Shown here piece by piece: positions 34,619 through 43,237 of a stretch of DNA of 50,684 bases. Where the stretch lies: positions 1-50,684 of the forward strand of contig NZ_JAHRWW010000009.1 of the NCBI RefSeq assembly GCF_019104945.1. The letters are read 5' to 3'. The position numbers and the translations under genes were made by a program. Within the stretch, counting starts at the first letter, position 1. The number at the start of each line of letters is the position of its first letter. Below the pieces are notes generated by a model that was given only the letters and a program-made list of their open reading frames with translations, was not told the origin of the DNA and did not search any database. This stretch comes from Thermomonas sp. Its GTDB lineage: Bacteria > Pseudomonadota > Gammaproteobacteria > Xanthomonadales > Xanthomonadaceae.

Positions 34619-35912
34619 CTACTGCAGGAGCTTACTACTCTGGCTTGTCGCGGGAATTTGTTTGATTCCTTGTGCTAGTTTCGGTGGCATGAAAGATATG
34701 GAGGAGGAATGCGTAACTGAATCGTGCCTAATGCCAAAACTCCAGGTATTTCCAATTAATATGCAATCCTATTTGCAGGTCAAAGATTCTTTCAGTCATG
34801 GCTTCAGGCCAGAGGAAGCGAGCCGTTCTTTTCGAGAAAATTTTGCCACCGTAGCAAGCTTTGCTGGTGATTATGGAGCGGCTAATCGCTTTTATCCGTT
34901 ACCTGAATTGAATAAAGATCCATTGGGGCATGGGTACTCACATGCAGTGCCGGCTGCCAAAGTAGTGCGCATGCTGGCAAAAGATAGACGTGCCGTTTTC
35001 ATAAATGAAGCTCACGCAGTTGCACGGACTCGCGCCGCTATTTATACGCTACTCCGTCCTTTGCGCGAGGAAGGGTATAGCTACCTGGCGCTTGAGGGGC
35101 TCACTACATATCCCGTGGATAAAGAAAAAAACTGTGCAAATTCCTTACTTAACGACCCTCGCTTACCCACTCGTGGCTATGCTACTGGCGGGACAGGTTT
35201 TTATTTAAATGAACCCATTTTTGGGGAAATAATTCGAGAGGCATTGCGCCTTAAATTTAAGCTGGTAGCTTATGAGGATGCATCGGATTCTGATGATGGC
35301 CTAGAGGCGCGCGAGCAAAGACAGGCTGAAAATATTGCTTGTATTTTCAAGGCGGACAAAGAGGCTAAAATCATGGTGATCGCTGGATTTGGGCATATCG
35401 CTAAAAATCCAGTCGGTGCCGTGCATGGGGGAATGATGGCTGCACGCTTTAAGGCTATGACTGGAATCGATCCGCTTACCGTAGATACTACAAAGCTGCT
35501 GCGAGCGCGCACTTACGGTTTTCATTTCGATGGTCAAGATGTAGAAAAATATCCTTCGCAAGGTTATGCGTTGAGCGACTCTAAAGGGAGATTTTTCGGT
35601 TCGGTCGACTACGATTTGATGCTGCTTTTTCCGGATACCCCTGAAAGAGGCGAGCCTGGCACTTCGTGGCTTGAGCTAGATGGTGCACGACAAGATTCGC
35701 TTGTCTCTGCGGGTGGTTGCATGAATATATGGCCCTGTTTGATTCAAGCATTTCCACAGGAAGAGGTGTCTGGCATTCCTGCAGACGGCTGTGTAATAGA
35801 AAGAAGTCAAGACACCTGCCACCTGTTTTTACCAAAGGGAGTGTTTGGCATAAAGTATTTCAACAGATTAATCAATGGGATACAAAGCGATACGATTTCT
35901 ATTGACCCATAA
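34608..35912 (+). CDS. Exported EreA/ChaN-superfamily protein in the peptide cluster
   Basis: A 434-residue protein with an N-terminal signal peptide (MAINYCRSLLLWLVAGICLI, cleavage near residue 22-27; a Cys at 22 is not in a standard lipobox). The body carries the set of motifs of the erythromycin-esterase/ChaN/TIKI superfamily: INEAHAVARTR (Glu134, His136), SYLALEGL (Glu163), KLVAYED (Glu223), REQRQAENI (235-243) and IAGFGHI (His263). Members use Glu/His for hydrolysis or metal/haem binding. In this locus a periplasmic enzyme acting on the peptide (trimming, or self-protection) is possible; that is inference. Start at 34608 has an AGGAG site and leads straight into the signal peptide. AT-rich like the maturases; its last 170 residues are not recognised. 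Confidence 0.78.
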   Translation: MAINYCRSLLLWLVAGICLIPCASFGGMKDMEEECVTESCLMPKLQVFPINMQSYLQVKDSFSHGFRPEEASRSFRENFATVASFAGDYGAANRFYPLPELNKDPLGHGYSHAVPAAKVVRMLAKDRRAVFINEAHAVARTRAAIYTLLRPLREEGYSYLALEGLTTYPVDKEKNCANSLLNDPRLPTRGYATGGTGFYLNEPIFGEIIREALRLKFKLVAYEDASDSDDGLEAREQRQAENIACIFKADKEAKIMVIAGFGHIAKNPVGAVHGGMMAARFKAMTGIDPLTVDTTKLLRARTYGFHFDGQDVEKYPSQGYALSDSKGRFFGSVDYDLMLLFPDTPERGEPGTSWLELDGARQDSLVSAGGCMNIWPCLIQAFPQEEVSGIPADGCVIERSQDTCHLFLPKGVFGIKYFNRLINGIQSDTISIDP

Positions 35913-35948
35913 TATTGATTACTCGAGAAACAATTTAGGTCTTGCTTT

Positions 35949-38051
35949 ATGAGCGTGCTGACCCAATCCGAATCCGCCGAATGCGGTCTCGCCTCACTCG
36001 CGATGGTGGCAGGCGCGCACGGTCTGCGGTTGTCGCTGGCCGAACTGCGTCAGCGTTTTCCGCTGTCACTTAAAGGGGCCAAGCTCAACCAACTCATCCA
36101 TATTGCCCAATCGCTGGGCTTCCAGACCCGCCCGCTGCGGTTGGATATGGAGGATTTGGGCAAACTCCAATTGCCTTGCATCCTGCATTGGGACTTCAAC
36201 CACTTCGTGGTGCTGACCAAGGTCGGTAAATCCAAAGTCACGCTTCTTGACCCTGCGATCGGTGAGCGCAGGCTCTCGTTGTCTGAAGTTTCTGACCACT
36301 TCACCGGTGTGGCGTTAGAGCTAACGCCCAGTCACGCATTCAAGCCGCGTAAAGCCGCACCTACCATTTCAGTGCGCCAATTGACCGGGCGCATCACCGG
36401 TCTGTGGCGGACGCTGGCACAGCTTCTGCTGCTGTCACTGGCCTTGCAAGTGTTCGTGGTGTTGGCCCCATTCTTCATGCAATGGGTGGTGGATCAGGTC
36501 TTGATCTCCGCCGACAAGAACTTATTGACAGTGCTGGGGCTGGGCTTCGGGTTGGCGCTGCTGTTGCAGATCGGTATCGGCCTGCTGCGCGGCTGGTCGG
36601 TGGTGTATCTGTCGTCCCGGTTGGGTCTGCAATGGATGGGCAATGTGTTTGCCCATGCGCTGCGGCTACCGCTGGAGTTTTTCGAGAAACGCCATTTGGG
36701 CGATATCACCTCACGCATGGCCTCGGTGCAGGCGATTCAGCGCACCTTGACCACGAGCTTTGTCGAAGCTCTGATTGATGGCTTGATGGCGGTGGTGACG
36801 TTTGGCCTGATGCTGGTCTATAGCTGGAAGCTGGCGCTGGTCACGCTACTGGCGGTGGCTCTGTACGCCGGTATCCGTCTTGTGGCGTACCGGCCCTTAC
36901 GCGATGGCACCGAAAAGCAATTGGTTGCTGCGGCCAAACAACAAACCCACTTATTGGAATCGCTGCGCGGCATGCAGAGCGTCAAGGTGGCCGGTGCAGA
37001 AGGGTTGCGCCGTTCCACCTACGACAATCTGATGGTGGACACCGTCAACCAAGACGTGCGCATCGCCCAGATGGGGTTGGGTTTTAATAGCGCCAGCCAA
37101 CTGGTGTTTGGGGTTGAGCGCATCGCCGTGATCTGGATCGGCGCGCTGCTGGCGCTGCAAAACGTGTTTTCGGTGGGCATGCTGATTGCTTTTTTGGCCT
37201 ACAAAGACCAGTTTGCCCAGCGTATGGGGGCATTGATCGACAAAGGCATCGAGTTCCGCATGCTGCGCCTGCACGGAGAACGCTTGGCCGACATTGTGCT
37301 AACGCCGCCAGAGGACGCAGAGCTACGGCCGGAGCTGCCCGCGCCGGAGGAGGCGTCTATCGAAGTGGAGAGCCTCGGTTTTCGCTATGCCGACGGTGAG
37401 CCTTGGGTGCTCAAGGGGCTGAGTTTTCAGATTGAAGCAGGCGACGCCGTGGCTATTGTGGGGGCGTCGGGGTGCGGCAAGACCACCTTGGTCAAACTCT
37501 TGCTGGGGCTGCTCAAACCCAATGAAGGCAGCATCCGCATCGGCGGACACGATTTGCATAAAACAGGCCCAGCCAATCTGCGCAAAATCGTAGGGGCGGT
37601 GATGCAAGATGACCAGCTATTCGGTGGCAGCCTTGCCGACAACATCAGCTTCTTCGATCCCCAAGTAGACCAAGCGCGGGTGGAACAGGCGGCGCGCATG
37701 GCGGCCATTCACGACGAAATTACAACAATGCCAATGGGCTACCACAGCCTGATTGGCGATATGGGCAGCAGCCTGTCCGGCGGGCAAAAGCAGCGGGTGA
37801 TCTTGGCGCGGGCGCTGTACAGAAACCCCAAGCTGTTATTCCTTGACGAAGCCACCAGCCACTTGGATGTTGCTAATGAGCACCTTGTTAATGCGGCGGT
37901 GAAGCAGTTAGAGGTGACCAAGGTGATCGTGGCGCACCGGCCCGAGACCATTGCCAGTGCCGACCGCGTGCTGGTGATGCAAGGTGGGAAGATCGTGCAG
38001 GATGTTCGGCAGAATACGGCGGATCAAAATTCAGAAGAATTAGCTGCGTAA
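35949..38051 (+). CDS. Peptidase-containing ABC transporter (C39, PCAT/bacteriocin exporter)
   Basis: A 700-residue inner-membrane exporter that cuts Gly-Gly leaders and exports the core. The N-terminal C39 peptidase has the oxyanion Gln6 and catalytic Cys12 in TQSESAECGLASLAMV, His85 in DFNHFVVL and Asp101 in LLDPAIG, so all catalytic residues are present. Six helices lie at about 150-430. The ATPase has Walker A GASGCGKTTLVK, Q-loop VMQDDQLFGG, signature LSGGQKQRV, Walker B LLFLDEATSHLD and an H-loop VAHRPE. The N terminus begins only six residues before the Gln, slightly shorter than usual; an in-frame stop just upstream rules out a longer start. Composition is host-like again after the AT-rich maturase genes. 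Confidence 0.95.
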   Translation: MSVLTQSESAECGLASLAMVAGAHGLRLSLAELRQRFPLSLKGAKLNQLIHIAQSLGFQTRPLRLDMEDLGKLQLPCILHWDFNHFVVLTKVGKSKVTLLDPAIGERRLSLSEVSDHFTGVALELTPSHAFKPRKAAPTISVRQLTGRITGLWRTLAQLLLLSLALQVFVVLAPFFMQWVVDQVLISADKNLLTVLGLGFGLALLLQIGIGLLRGWSVVYLSSRLGLQWMGNVFAHALRLPLEFFEKRHLGDITSRMASVQAIQRTLTTSFVEALIDGLMAVVTFGLMLVYSWKLALVTLLAVALYAGIRLVAYRPLRDGTEKQLVAAAKQQTHLLESLRGMQSVKVAGAEGLRRSTYDNLMVDTVNQDVRIAQMGLGFNSASQLVFGVERIAVIWIGALLALQNVFSVGMLIAFLAYKDQFAQRMGALIDKGIEFRMLRLHGERLADIVLTPPEDAELRPELPAPEEASIEVESLGFRYADGEPWVLKGLSFQIEAGDAVAIVGASGCGKTTLVKLLLGLLKPNEGSIRIGGHDLHKTGPANLRKIVGAVMQDDQLFGGSLADNISFFDPQVDQARVEQAARMAAIHDEITTMPMGYHSLIGDMGSSLSGGQKQRVILARALYRNPKLLFLDEATSHLDVANEHLVNAAVKQLEVTKVIVAHRPETIASADRVLVMQGGKIVQDVRQNTADQNSEELAA

Positions 38052-38104
38052 CCCAGTGTTTTTCCGCTAGTCTTAAACACCCTGCTATCAATCATTCTGC
38101 TCCA

Positions 38105-39361
38105 ATGCCTTCCTACAACCCCCGCAATAAAATCGCCACCCGCTCCCGCCTCACCGAGGTTCGCTATGAAATTCGCGGGGAGTTGGCACGGCGAGCGCGT
38201 GAGTTGGAGGGGCAAGGGCGCAAGCTCATTAAGCTGAATATCGGCAACCCCGGTGCGTTCGGGTTTCGTGCACCCGAGCACCTGCAAGACGCCATCGCTG
38301 GGCGCATTGCCAACACCGACCCATACACTCATCAGCAGGGTTTGCCCGAAGCACGCGAGGCAATTGCGGCATTTCACAAGCAACGCGGCACGCCCAACGC
38401 GGCACCAGAGCGTGTATTTGTGGGCAACGGGGTCAGTGAACTGATTGATATTTCCCTGCGCGCCCTGCTAAACCCCGGTGAGGAAGTGCTGGTACCGTCT
38501 CCAGACTATCCACTGTGGTCGGCGGCCACTATTTTGAACGACGGCCGCCCGGTGTATTACAAATGCGACCGTGACAACGGCTTCCTGCCTGATCCCGAGC
38601 AGATCGAATCGCTGGTGTCCTCGCGTACCCGTGCGATCGTGCTGATCAACCCAAACAACCCCACTGGCGCCAACTACCCGCGCGCACTGCTAGAGCGCAT
38701 TGTCGAAATTGCGCAGCGTTATCGCCTACTGCTATTGGTGGATGAAATTTACGATGGCATTTTGTATGACGACGCTAAGTTCCAGCCGGTGGCTCCCTTG
38801 GCAGGCGATCTGCCTTGCATGAGCTTCGGCGGGCTTTCGAAAGTACACCGCGCCTGCGGCTGGCGCGTGGGCTGGGCGGTATTGAGTGGTGACCCACTAG
38901 CCTGCGGCGACTACCACCACGCGCTTGATCTACTCGGCGCGCTCCGCCTGTGCGCCAATGTGCCCGGGCAATTTGCCATTGAACAAGCACTGCACGGCAC
39001 CGACACCATTAGCACACTCACTGCCCCCGGCGGGCGCTTGTATGAAACCCGTCGCGCCCTGATCGAAAGCTGTGCCAGCAGCGAACACTTATCCTTGGCA
39101 CCGCCCGTCGGTGCGCTGTACGGCTTCCCGCGCGTGGTCGGTGCGGCTGCGCGAGACTTCGACGACCACGCATTCGCGCTGGAAATGCTGGAGCAGGAAG
39201 ACGTGTTGATCGTCCCCGGCACCAGCTTCAACGTGCCCTACCGCGACCACTTTCGGGTTACGCTGCTGCCCGAAGCCGAAATGCTACGGGAAGTCTTCGT
39301 CCGTATCGACCGGGTTCTCGCCCGCCGTGCCGAAGCCAAGCCACGTAGCGCAGTGGCTTGA
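38105..39361 (+). CDS. alaA: Alanine-type PLP aminotransferase, AlaA-like
   Basis: A 418-residue class I aminotransferase. Markers: KLNIGNPGAFGFRAPEHL, YTHQQGLPEAREAIA, FVGNGVSELIDISLRALL, PSPDYPLWSAA, LINPNNPTGANYPRALL, LVDEIYDGILYDDAKF, and the PLP lysine in FGGLSKVHRACGWRVGW (Lys246, with a His where AlaA of E. coli has a Tyr). The early Arg/Glu pattern (RYEIRGELARRARELE) is the AlaA/YfbQ form, which makes alanine from pyruvate and glutamate. It lies 53 bases after the transporter gene, but its composition and wide conservation make it a resident gene outside the peptide cluster. Confidence 0.9.
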   Translation: MPSYNPRNKIATRSRLTEVRYEIRGELARRARELEGQGRKLIKLNIGNPGAFGFRAPEHLQDAIAGRIANTDPYTHQQGLPEAREAIAAFHKQRGTPNAAPERVFVGNGVSELIDISLRALLNPGEEVLVPSPDYPLWSAATILNDGRPVYYKCDRDNGFLPDPEQIESLVSSRTRAIVLINPNNPTGANYPRALLERIVEIAQRYRLLLLVDEIYDGILYDDAKFQPVAPLAGDLPCMSFGGLSKVHRACGWRVGWAVLSGDPLACGDYHHALDLLGALRLCANVPGQFAIEQALHGTDTISTLTAPGGRLYETRRALIESCASSEHLSLAPPVGALYGFPRVVGAAARDFDDHAFALEMLEQEDVLIVPGTSFNVPYRDHFRVTLLPEAEMLREVFVRIDRVLARRAEAKPRSAVA

Positions 39362-39434
39362 CTCCGGTCAGCCTCCTGCCAGAGTCAACAGCGTAGAATG
39401 GCGGTTCTCTTCATTTGTTTTTGGAAGCTCCGCC

Positions 39435-40358
39435 ATGTCGCTTGACCCCGCCCTGCGCGCTCGCATTGAATCCGTCCTCTCCGCCAACCACGTCGTGCTA
39501 TTCCTGAAAGGTACGCCGGACGCACCGCAGTGCGGCTTCTCGGGTAAGGCTGTGGCCGCTCTAGACACCACGGGTGCCACCTATGGGCACGTCAACGTGC
39601 TGGCCGACCCGGAAATTCGTGAAGGCATCAAAATTTATGGCGACTGGCCGACCATTCCGCAGTTGTATATCGGTGGCGAGCTGGTGGGTGGTGCCGATAT
39701 CATTTCGCAAATGGCCGGCAGCGGCGAGCTGCACACCGCATTGGGATTGCCTGCACCCGACCGCACCCCGCCGAGTATCACCATCACCCCGGCCGCCGCG
39801 GACATGCTGAAATCCGCGCTTGCCAACGCCGGCGACGACTACGCGCTGCAAATTGAAATTGATCGCGGTTTCAATGCCCGCCTGCAGTTGGCCCCGAAAG
39901 ATGACAACGCCATCATCAGCGAATCTGCGGGCATCCGCGCCCAGTTCGATCTGGTCAGCGCCCAGCGTGGCCGCGGCATGACCATCGACTGGGCCGACGA
40001 CGCACGCGGTAAAGGTTTGATCATTGATAACCCCAATGCACCGCCGAAAGTCGGCACGCTGACCCCGGCGCAGGCGCAGACGCAGGTCAACGAAGGCAAG
40101 CTCACGATTGTTGATGTGCGCCCGGCTGAAGAGCGTGCACTGGCACAGATCCCCGTGCCCAGCCGCAACTTCGATGACGGCGTGGAAGAACTTGAAGCGC
40201 TGCCGAAAGACACCGCGCTGGCCTTCCTCTGCCAAGCCGGTGGGCGCAGTCAGCAAGCCGCCGAGCACTTCCGCGCACTCGGTTTCAGCAAGGTGTTCAA
40301 TATCGCCGGTGGCACCAACGCTTGGGCCGATATTGATTCATCGGTGGCGCGCTACTAA
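39435..40358 (+). CDS. grxD: Monothiol glutaredoxin Grx4 fused to an A-type-like domain and a rhodanese domain
   Basis: A 307-residue, three-domain cytosolic protein. Residues 1-108 are a monothiol glutaredoxin with the CGFS active site (Cys33), LKGTP and WPTIPQLYIGGELVGG, the type that binds and passes [2Fe-2S] clusters. Residues about 115-205 resemble an A-type (IscA/ErpA) carrier (ITITPAAADMLKSAL ... GLIIDNPNAP) but contain none of the three cluster-binding Cys. Residues 215-307 are a rhodanese (IVDVRPAEERALA ... AFLCQAGGRSQQAAEHF, active Cys266). The fusion suggests Fe-S assembly or repair with sulfur transfer. Start at 39435 (MSLDPALRAR); the upstream open frame overlaps the aminotransferase and is not used. 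Confidence 0.9.
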   Translation: MSLDPALRARIESVLSANHVVLFLKGTPDAPQCGFSGKAVAALDTTGATYGHVNVLADPEIREGIKIYGDWPTIPQLYIGGELVGGADIISQMAGSGELHTALGLPAPDRTPPSITITPAAADMLKSALANAGDDYALQIEIDRGFNARLQLAPKDDNAIISESAGIRAQFDLVSAQRGRGMTIDWADDARGKGLIIDNPNAPPKVGTLTPAQAQTQVNEGKLTIVDVRPAEERALAQIPVPSRNFDDGVEELEALPKDTALAFLCQAGGRSQQAAEHFRALGFSKVFNIAGGTNAWADIDSSVARY

Positions 40359-40462
40359 GCCGCCCCACACAACCCCAAAGCCCCCATGACCAAGGGCATG
40401 TAGAAGTTCTGCGCCAATCTCGTTAGGGTGCGCATATCGCTTCGCGGGGACCTTGGGGTTTT

Positions 40463-41845
40463 ATGTTCAAACCAACATTATTGGCGGCTGCGGCCGCCCT
40501 GCTTGTCGGCTGCGCCAGTGCGCCACAAAAGGCGGCTGCGCCTGCAACAGCCTATAACTTTGCAGCAGACCCTTACCCCAGCACGTACCAACGGGTCGCC
40601 GCGCCAGCCGTTTTGCTTACCAATGCCACGGTACTGACAGGCACCGGTACGCGTCTAGACAACGCCGACGTGCTGTTGCGCGATGGCCGTATCGTTGCGG
40701 TGGGTACTGGGCTAGAAACCACTGCAGATGCTGTGCGTGTGGATGCCACGGGCAAGTGGATCACCCCCGGCATCATCGACATTCACTCACACTTGGGCGT
40801 TTACCCCAGCCCCAGCGTGCGCGCGCATAGCGACGGCAACGAGGCTACCGCGCCGGTGACGGCCAACGTCTGGGCCGAACATTCGGTATGGCCACAAGAC
40901 CCCGGTTTTCAGGCTGCGCTCGCGGGCGGCGTGACTTCACTGCAAATCTTACCGGGCAGCGCCAACCTCATCGGCGGCCGCGGCGTCACCCTGAAAAACA
41001 TTCCCGCCACCACGTATCAAGCCATGAAGTTCCCCGGCGCGCCTTGGGGGCTGAAAATGGCCTGCGGGGAAAACCCCAAACGGGTCTATGGTCAAAAAGG
41101 CGGGCCATCCACGCGCATGGGCAATGTCGCTGGTTACCGCGCCGCCTTTGCCGATGCCGCCGACTACATGAAAAAGCGCAAAGCAGGCGGCAAGGATGCA
41201 GAGGCCAAGCGCGATCTCAAACTCGACACCTTGGCGGCGGCGATCAACGGCGATATCCGCGTGCATATCCACTGCTACCGCGCCGATGAAATGGCCACCA
41301 TGCTTGATCTAGCCAAAGAATACGGCTTCAAAATTGCCGCCTTCCATCACGGCGTTGAAGCCTACAAGCTCAGTAACCGCTTGGCCAAAGACGGTGTTTG
41401 TGCGGCACTTTGGGCCGACTGGTGGGGGTTCAAAATGGAAAGTTTTGACGGCATTCAAGAGAATATCGCGCTGGTGGATCGTGCACCGGGAAGCTGCGCC
41501 ATCGTCCACTCCGATTCCGAAGAAGGCATCCAGCGTTTGAATCAGGAGGCCGCCAAGGCCATGGCCGCCGCCGAACGCGCGGGCTGGCGCATCGCGCCCG
41601 AACACGCCATTCAATGGCTCACCGCCAACCCGGCCAAGGCCATGGGCATTGGTGATCAAACCGGCACGCTACAACCCGGAAAAATGGCCGATGTCGTGGT
41701 GTGGAACGGCAACCCGTTCAGCAGCTACGCGCAGGCCGAGCAGGTGTACATCGACGGCGCGCGCCTCTACGACCGCCGTGACCCAGCGCGCCAGCCGAGG
41801 TCTGATTTTATGCTGGGCCAGACGCTGCAAGGAGGTGTGAAATGA
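40463..41845 (+). CDS. Amidohydrolase-family lipoprotein
   Basis: A 460-residue exported protein. The signal peptide ends in a lipobox LLVGC (Cys17), so it is a lipoprotein. The amidohydrolase core has the first metal motif GIIDIHSHLGVY (His108 and His110), then HIHCYRADEM, FHHGVEAYK and the catalytic Asp region IVHSDSEEG. The usual ending for the beta-sandwich is NPAKAMGIGDQTGTLQPGKMADVVVWNGNPFS, in parts. It resembles imidazolonepropionase/dipeptidase-like exported amidohydrolases; the substrate is unknown. Its TGA overlaps the start of the second amidohydrolase gene (ATGA, 41842-41845), so the two proteins are made together. Confidence 0.9.
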   Translation: MFKPTLLAAAAALLVGCASAPQKAAAPATAYNFAADPYPSTYQRVAAPAVLLTNATVLTGTGTRLDNADVLLRDGRIVAVGTGLETTADAVRVDATGKWITPGIIDIHSHLGVYPSPSVRAHSDGNEATAPVTANVWAEHSVWPQDPGFQAALAGGVTSLQILPGSANLIGGRGVTLKNIPATTYQAMKFPGAPWGLKMACGENPKRVYGQKGGPSTRMGNVAGYRAAFADAADYMKKRKAGGKDAEAKRDLKLDTLAAAINGDIRVHIHCYRADEMATMLDLAKEYGFKIAAFHHGVEAYKLSNRLAKDGVCAALWADWWGFKMESFDGIQENIALVDRAPGSCAIVHSDSEEGIQRLNQEAAKAMAAAERAGWRIAPEHAIQWLTANPAKAMGIGDQTGTLQPGKMADVVVWNGNPFSSYAQAEQVYIDGARLYDRRDPARQPRSDFMLGQTLQGGVK

Positions 41846-43137
41846 AGCGCCTTGCTCTTGTCATTGCACTCCTTGCTGCTACCGGTATTGTCTCGGCGCA
41901 GGACGTATTGATTCGCAACGCTACCGTGCATACCGCGAGCACCCAAGGCACCCTGCGCAACACCGATGTCTTGATCAAAAACGGGCGCATCGCCGCGATT
42001 GGCCACGGTCTTTCCGCTGATGCGGCCAGCGTTGTCGATGCGAACGAACAGCCCCTAACACCGATCCTCTTCGGCGGCATCACCGACATTGGCGTTGAAG
42101 AAGTGTCGGGCGAAGAGTCCACCGTCGATAGCGCACTGGCGCTAGGCGCCAACGCCGCCGATATGCGCGTGCGCCCCGAATTCGATGTCACCCAAGCCTA
42201 TAACCCCAGCTCCATTCTGGTGCCGGTGGCGCGTACAGAAGGCATCGGCTGGACAGCCCTCTCCGCCGACAGCCGCCCCGGTGGTTCGTTCATTGCGGGC
42301 CAAGGCGGCGCCGTTCGGTTCGACGGCAGCCTCGATGCCGTGGGCCCACGCGCGCTCTTCATTACGCTGGGAGGGCAAGGTGCCAACCTAAGCGGCAGCT
42401 CACGTGCGGCGCAGTGGATGCTGCTGGATCAGCTGATTGACGAAACCCGTGGCCGTATCGCTGCCGATTCGCAGTTCGCACTACTCACCCCCGCTGGACG
42501 CAGCACGCTTGCGCGCTACTTCGGTGGCGGTGGCCGGGTGATGGCACGCATTCAACGCGCATCCGATATCCAACGCTTGCTGCAATGGGCGAAAGCGCGC
42601 GATGTGCGCATCGCAATTATTGGAGGCGCCGAAGCGTGGAAAGTTGCACCACAGATTGCCGCCGCCAACGTACCGGTGTTTGTGGACGTGCTGGCCAACC
42701 TACCTGCCGACTTCGACAGTTTGGCCGCCACCATGGAAAACGCCGCCCGCCTTAACGCCGCCGGGGTCAAAGTCTCATTCTTCCAAAGTGGTGACGCCTC
42801 GCACAACGCACGTAAAATTCGCCAATTGGCAGGCAACGCCGTTGCCAACGGCCTACCCTGGGAGGCCGCGCTCGCAGGGCTCACCACCGTTCCTGCCACC
42901 ACGTTTGAAGTGAAGGACACCATCGGCAACCAAATTGCCGTGGGCCAACGCGCCGACCTTGTGCTGTGGAATGGCGACCCGCTCGACGTAGCCTATACCG
43001 CACGCAAGGTATGGATGGGGGGCCGCGCCATTCCAATGCAAAGCCGCCAAACCGAACTGCGTGACCGCTACCTTGCCCCCGAACTATCGGCCACCGACGG
43101 TGGGTTACCGCGCGCTTACCCCACGGCAGGGAAATAA
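41842..43137 (+). CDS. Amidohydrolase-like exported protein lacking the HxH metal motif
   Basis: A 431-residue periplasmic protein with a clear signal peptide (MKRLALVIALLAATGIVSA). The beta-sandwich N terminus is intact (VLIRNATVHTA ... LRNTDVLIKNGRIAAIG), as is the C-terminal IAVGQRADLVLWNGDPLD. At the position of the TPGxIDxHxH metal motif it has LTPILFGGITDIGVEEV, with no His. The other metal His residues are not evident; HNARKIRQLAGNAVANGLPWEAAL is kept. It therefore looks like a catalytically inactive partner of the preceding enzyme. It is translationally coupled to it and probably a complex partner. Confidence 0.85.
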   Translation: MKRLALVIALLAATGIVSAQDVLIRNATVHTASTQGTLRNTDVLIKNGRIAAIGHGLSADAASVVDANEQPLTPILFGGITDIGVEEVSGEESTVDSALALGANAADMRVRPEFDVTQAYNPSSILVPVARTEGIGWTALSADSRPGGSFIAGQGGAVRFDGSLDAVGPRALFITLGGQGANLSGSSRAAQWMLLDQLIDETRGRIAADSQFALLTPAGRSTLARYFGGGGRVMARIQRASDIQRLLQWAKARDVRIAIIGGAEAWKVAPQIAAANVPVFVDVLANLPADFDSLAATMENAARLNAAGVKVSFFQSGDASHNARKIRQLAGNAVANGLPWEAALAGLTTVPATTFEVKDTIGNQIAVGQRADLVLWNGDPLDVAYTARKVWMGGRAIPMQSRQTELRDRYLAPELSATDGGLPRAYPTAGK

Positions 43138-43237
43138 AACCCGATTTTGTGACCTACTCTGCGTAAGCAAAGGATTACATACGTACCCGCATACAATCTG
43201 CGCTACAGTGCATTAGCCTGTAATTGGAGGTTGAACG

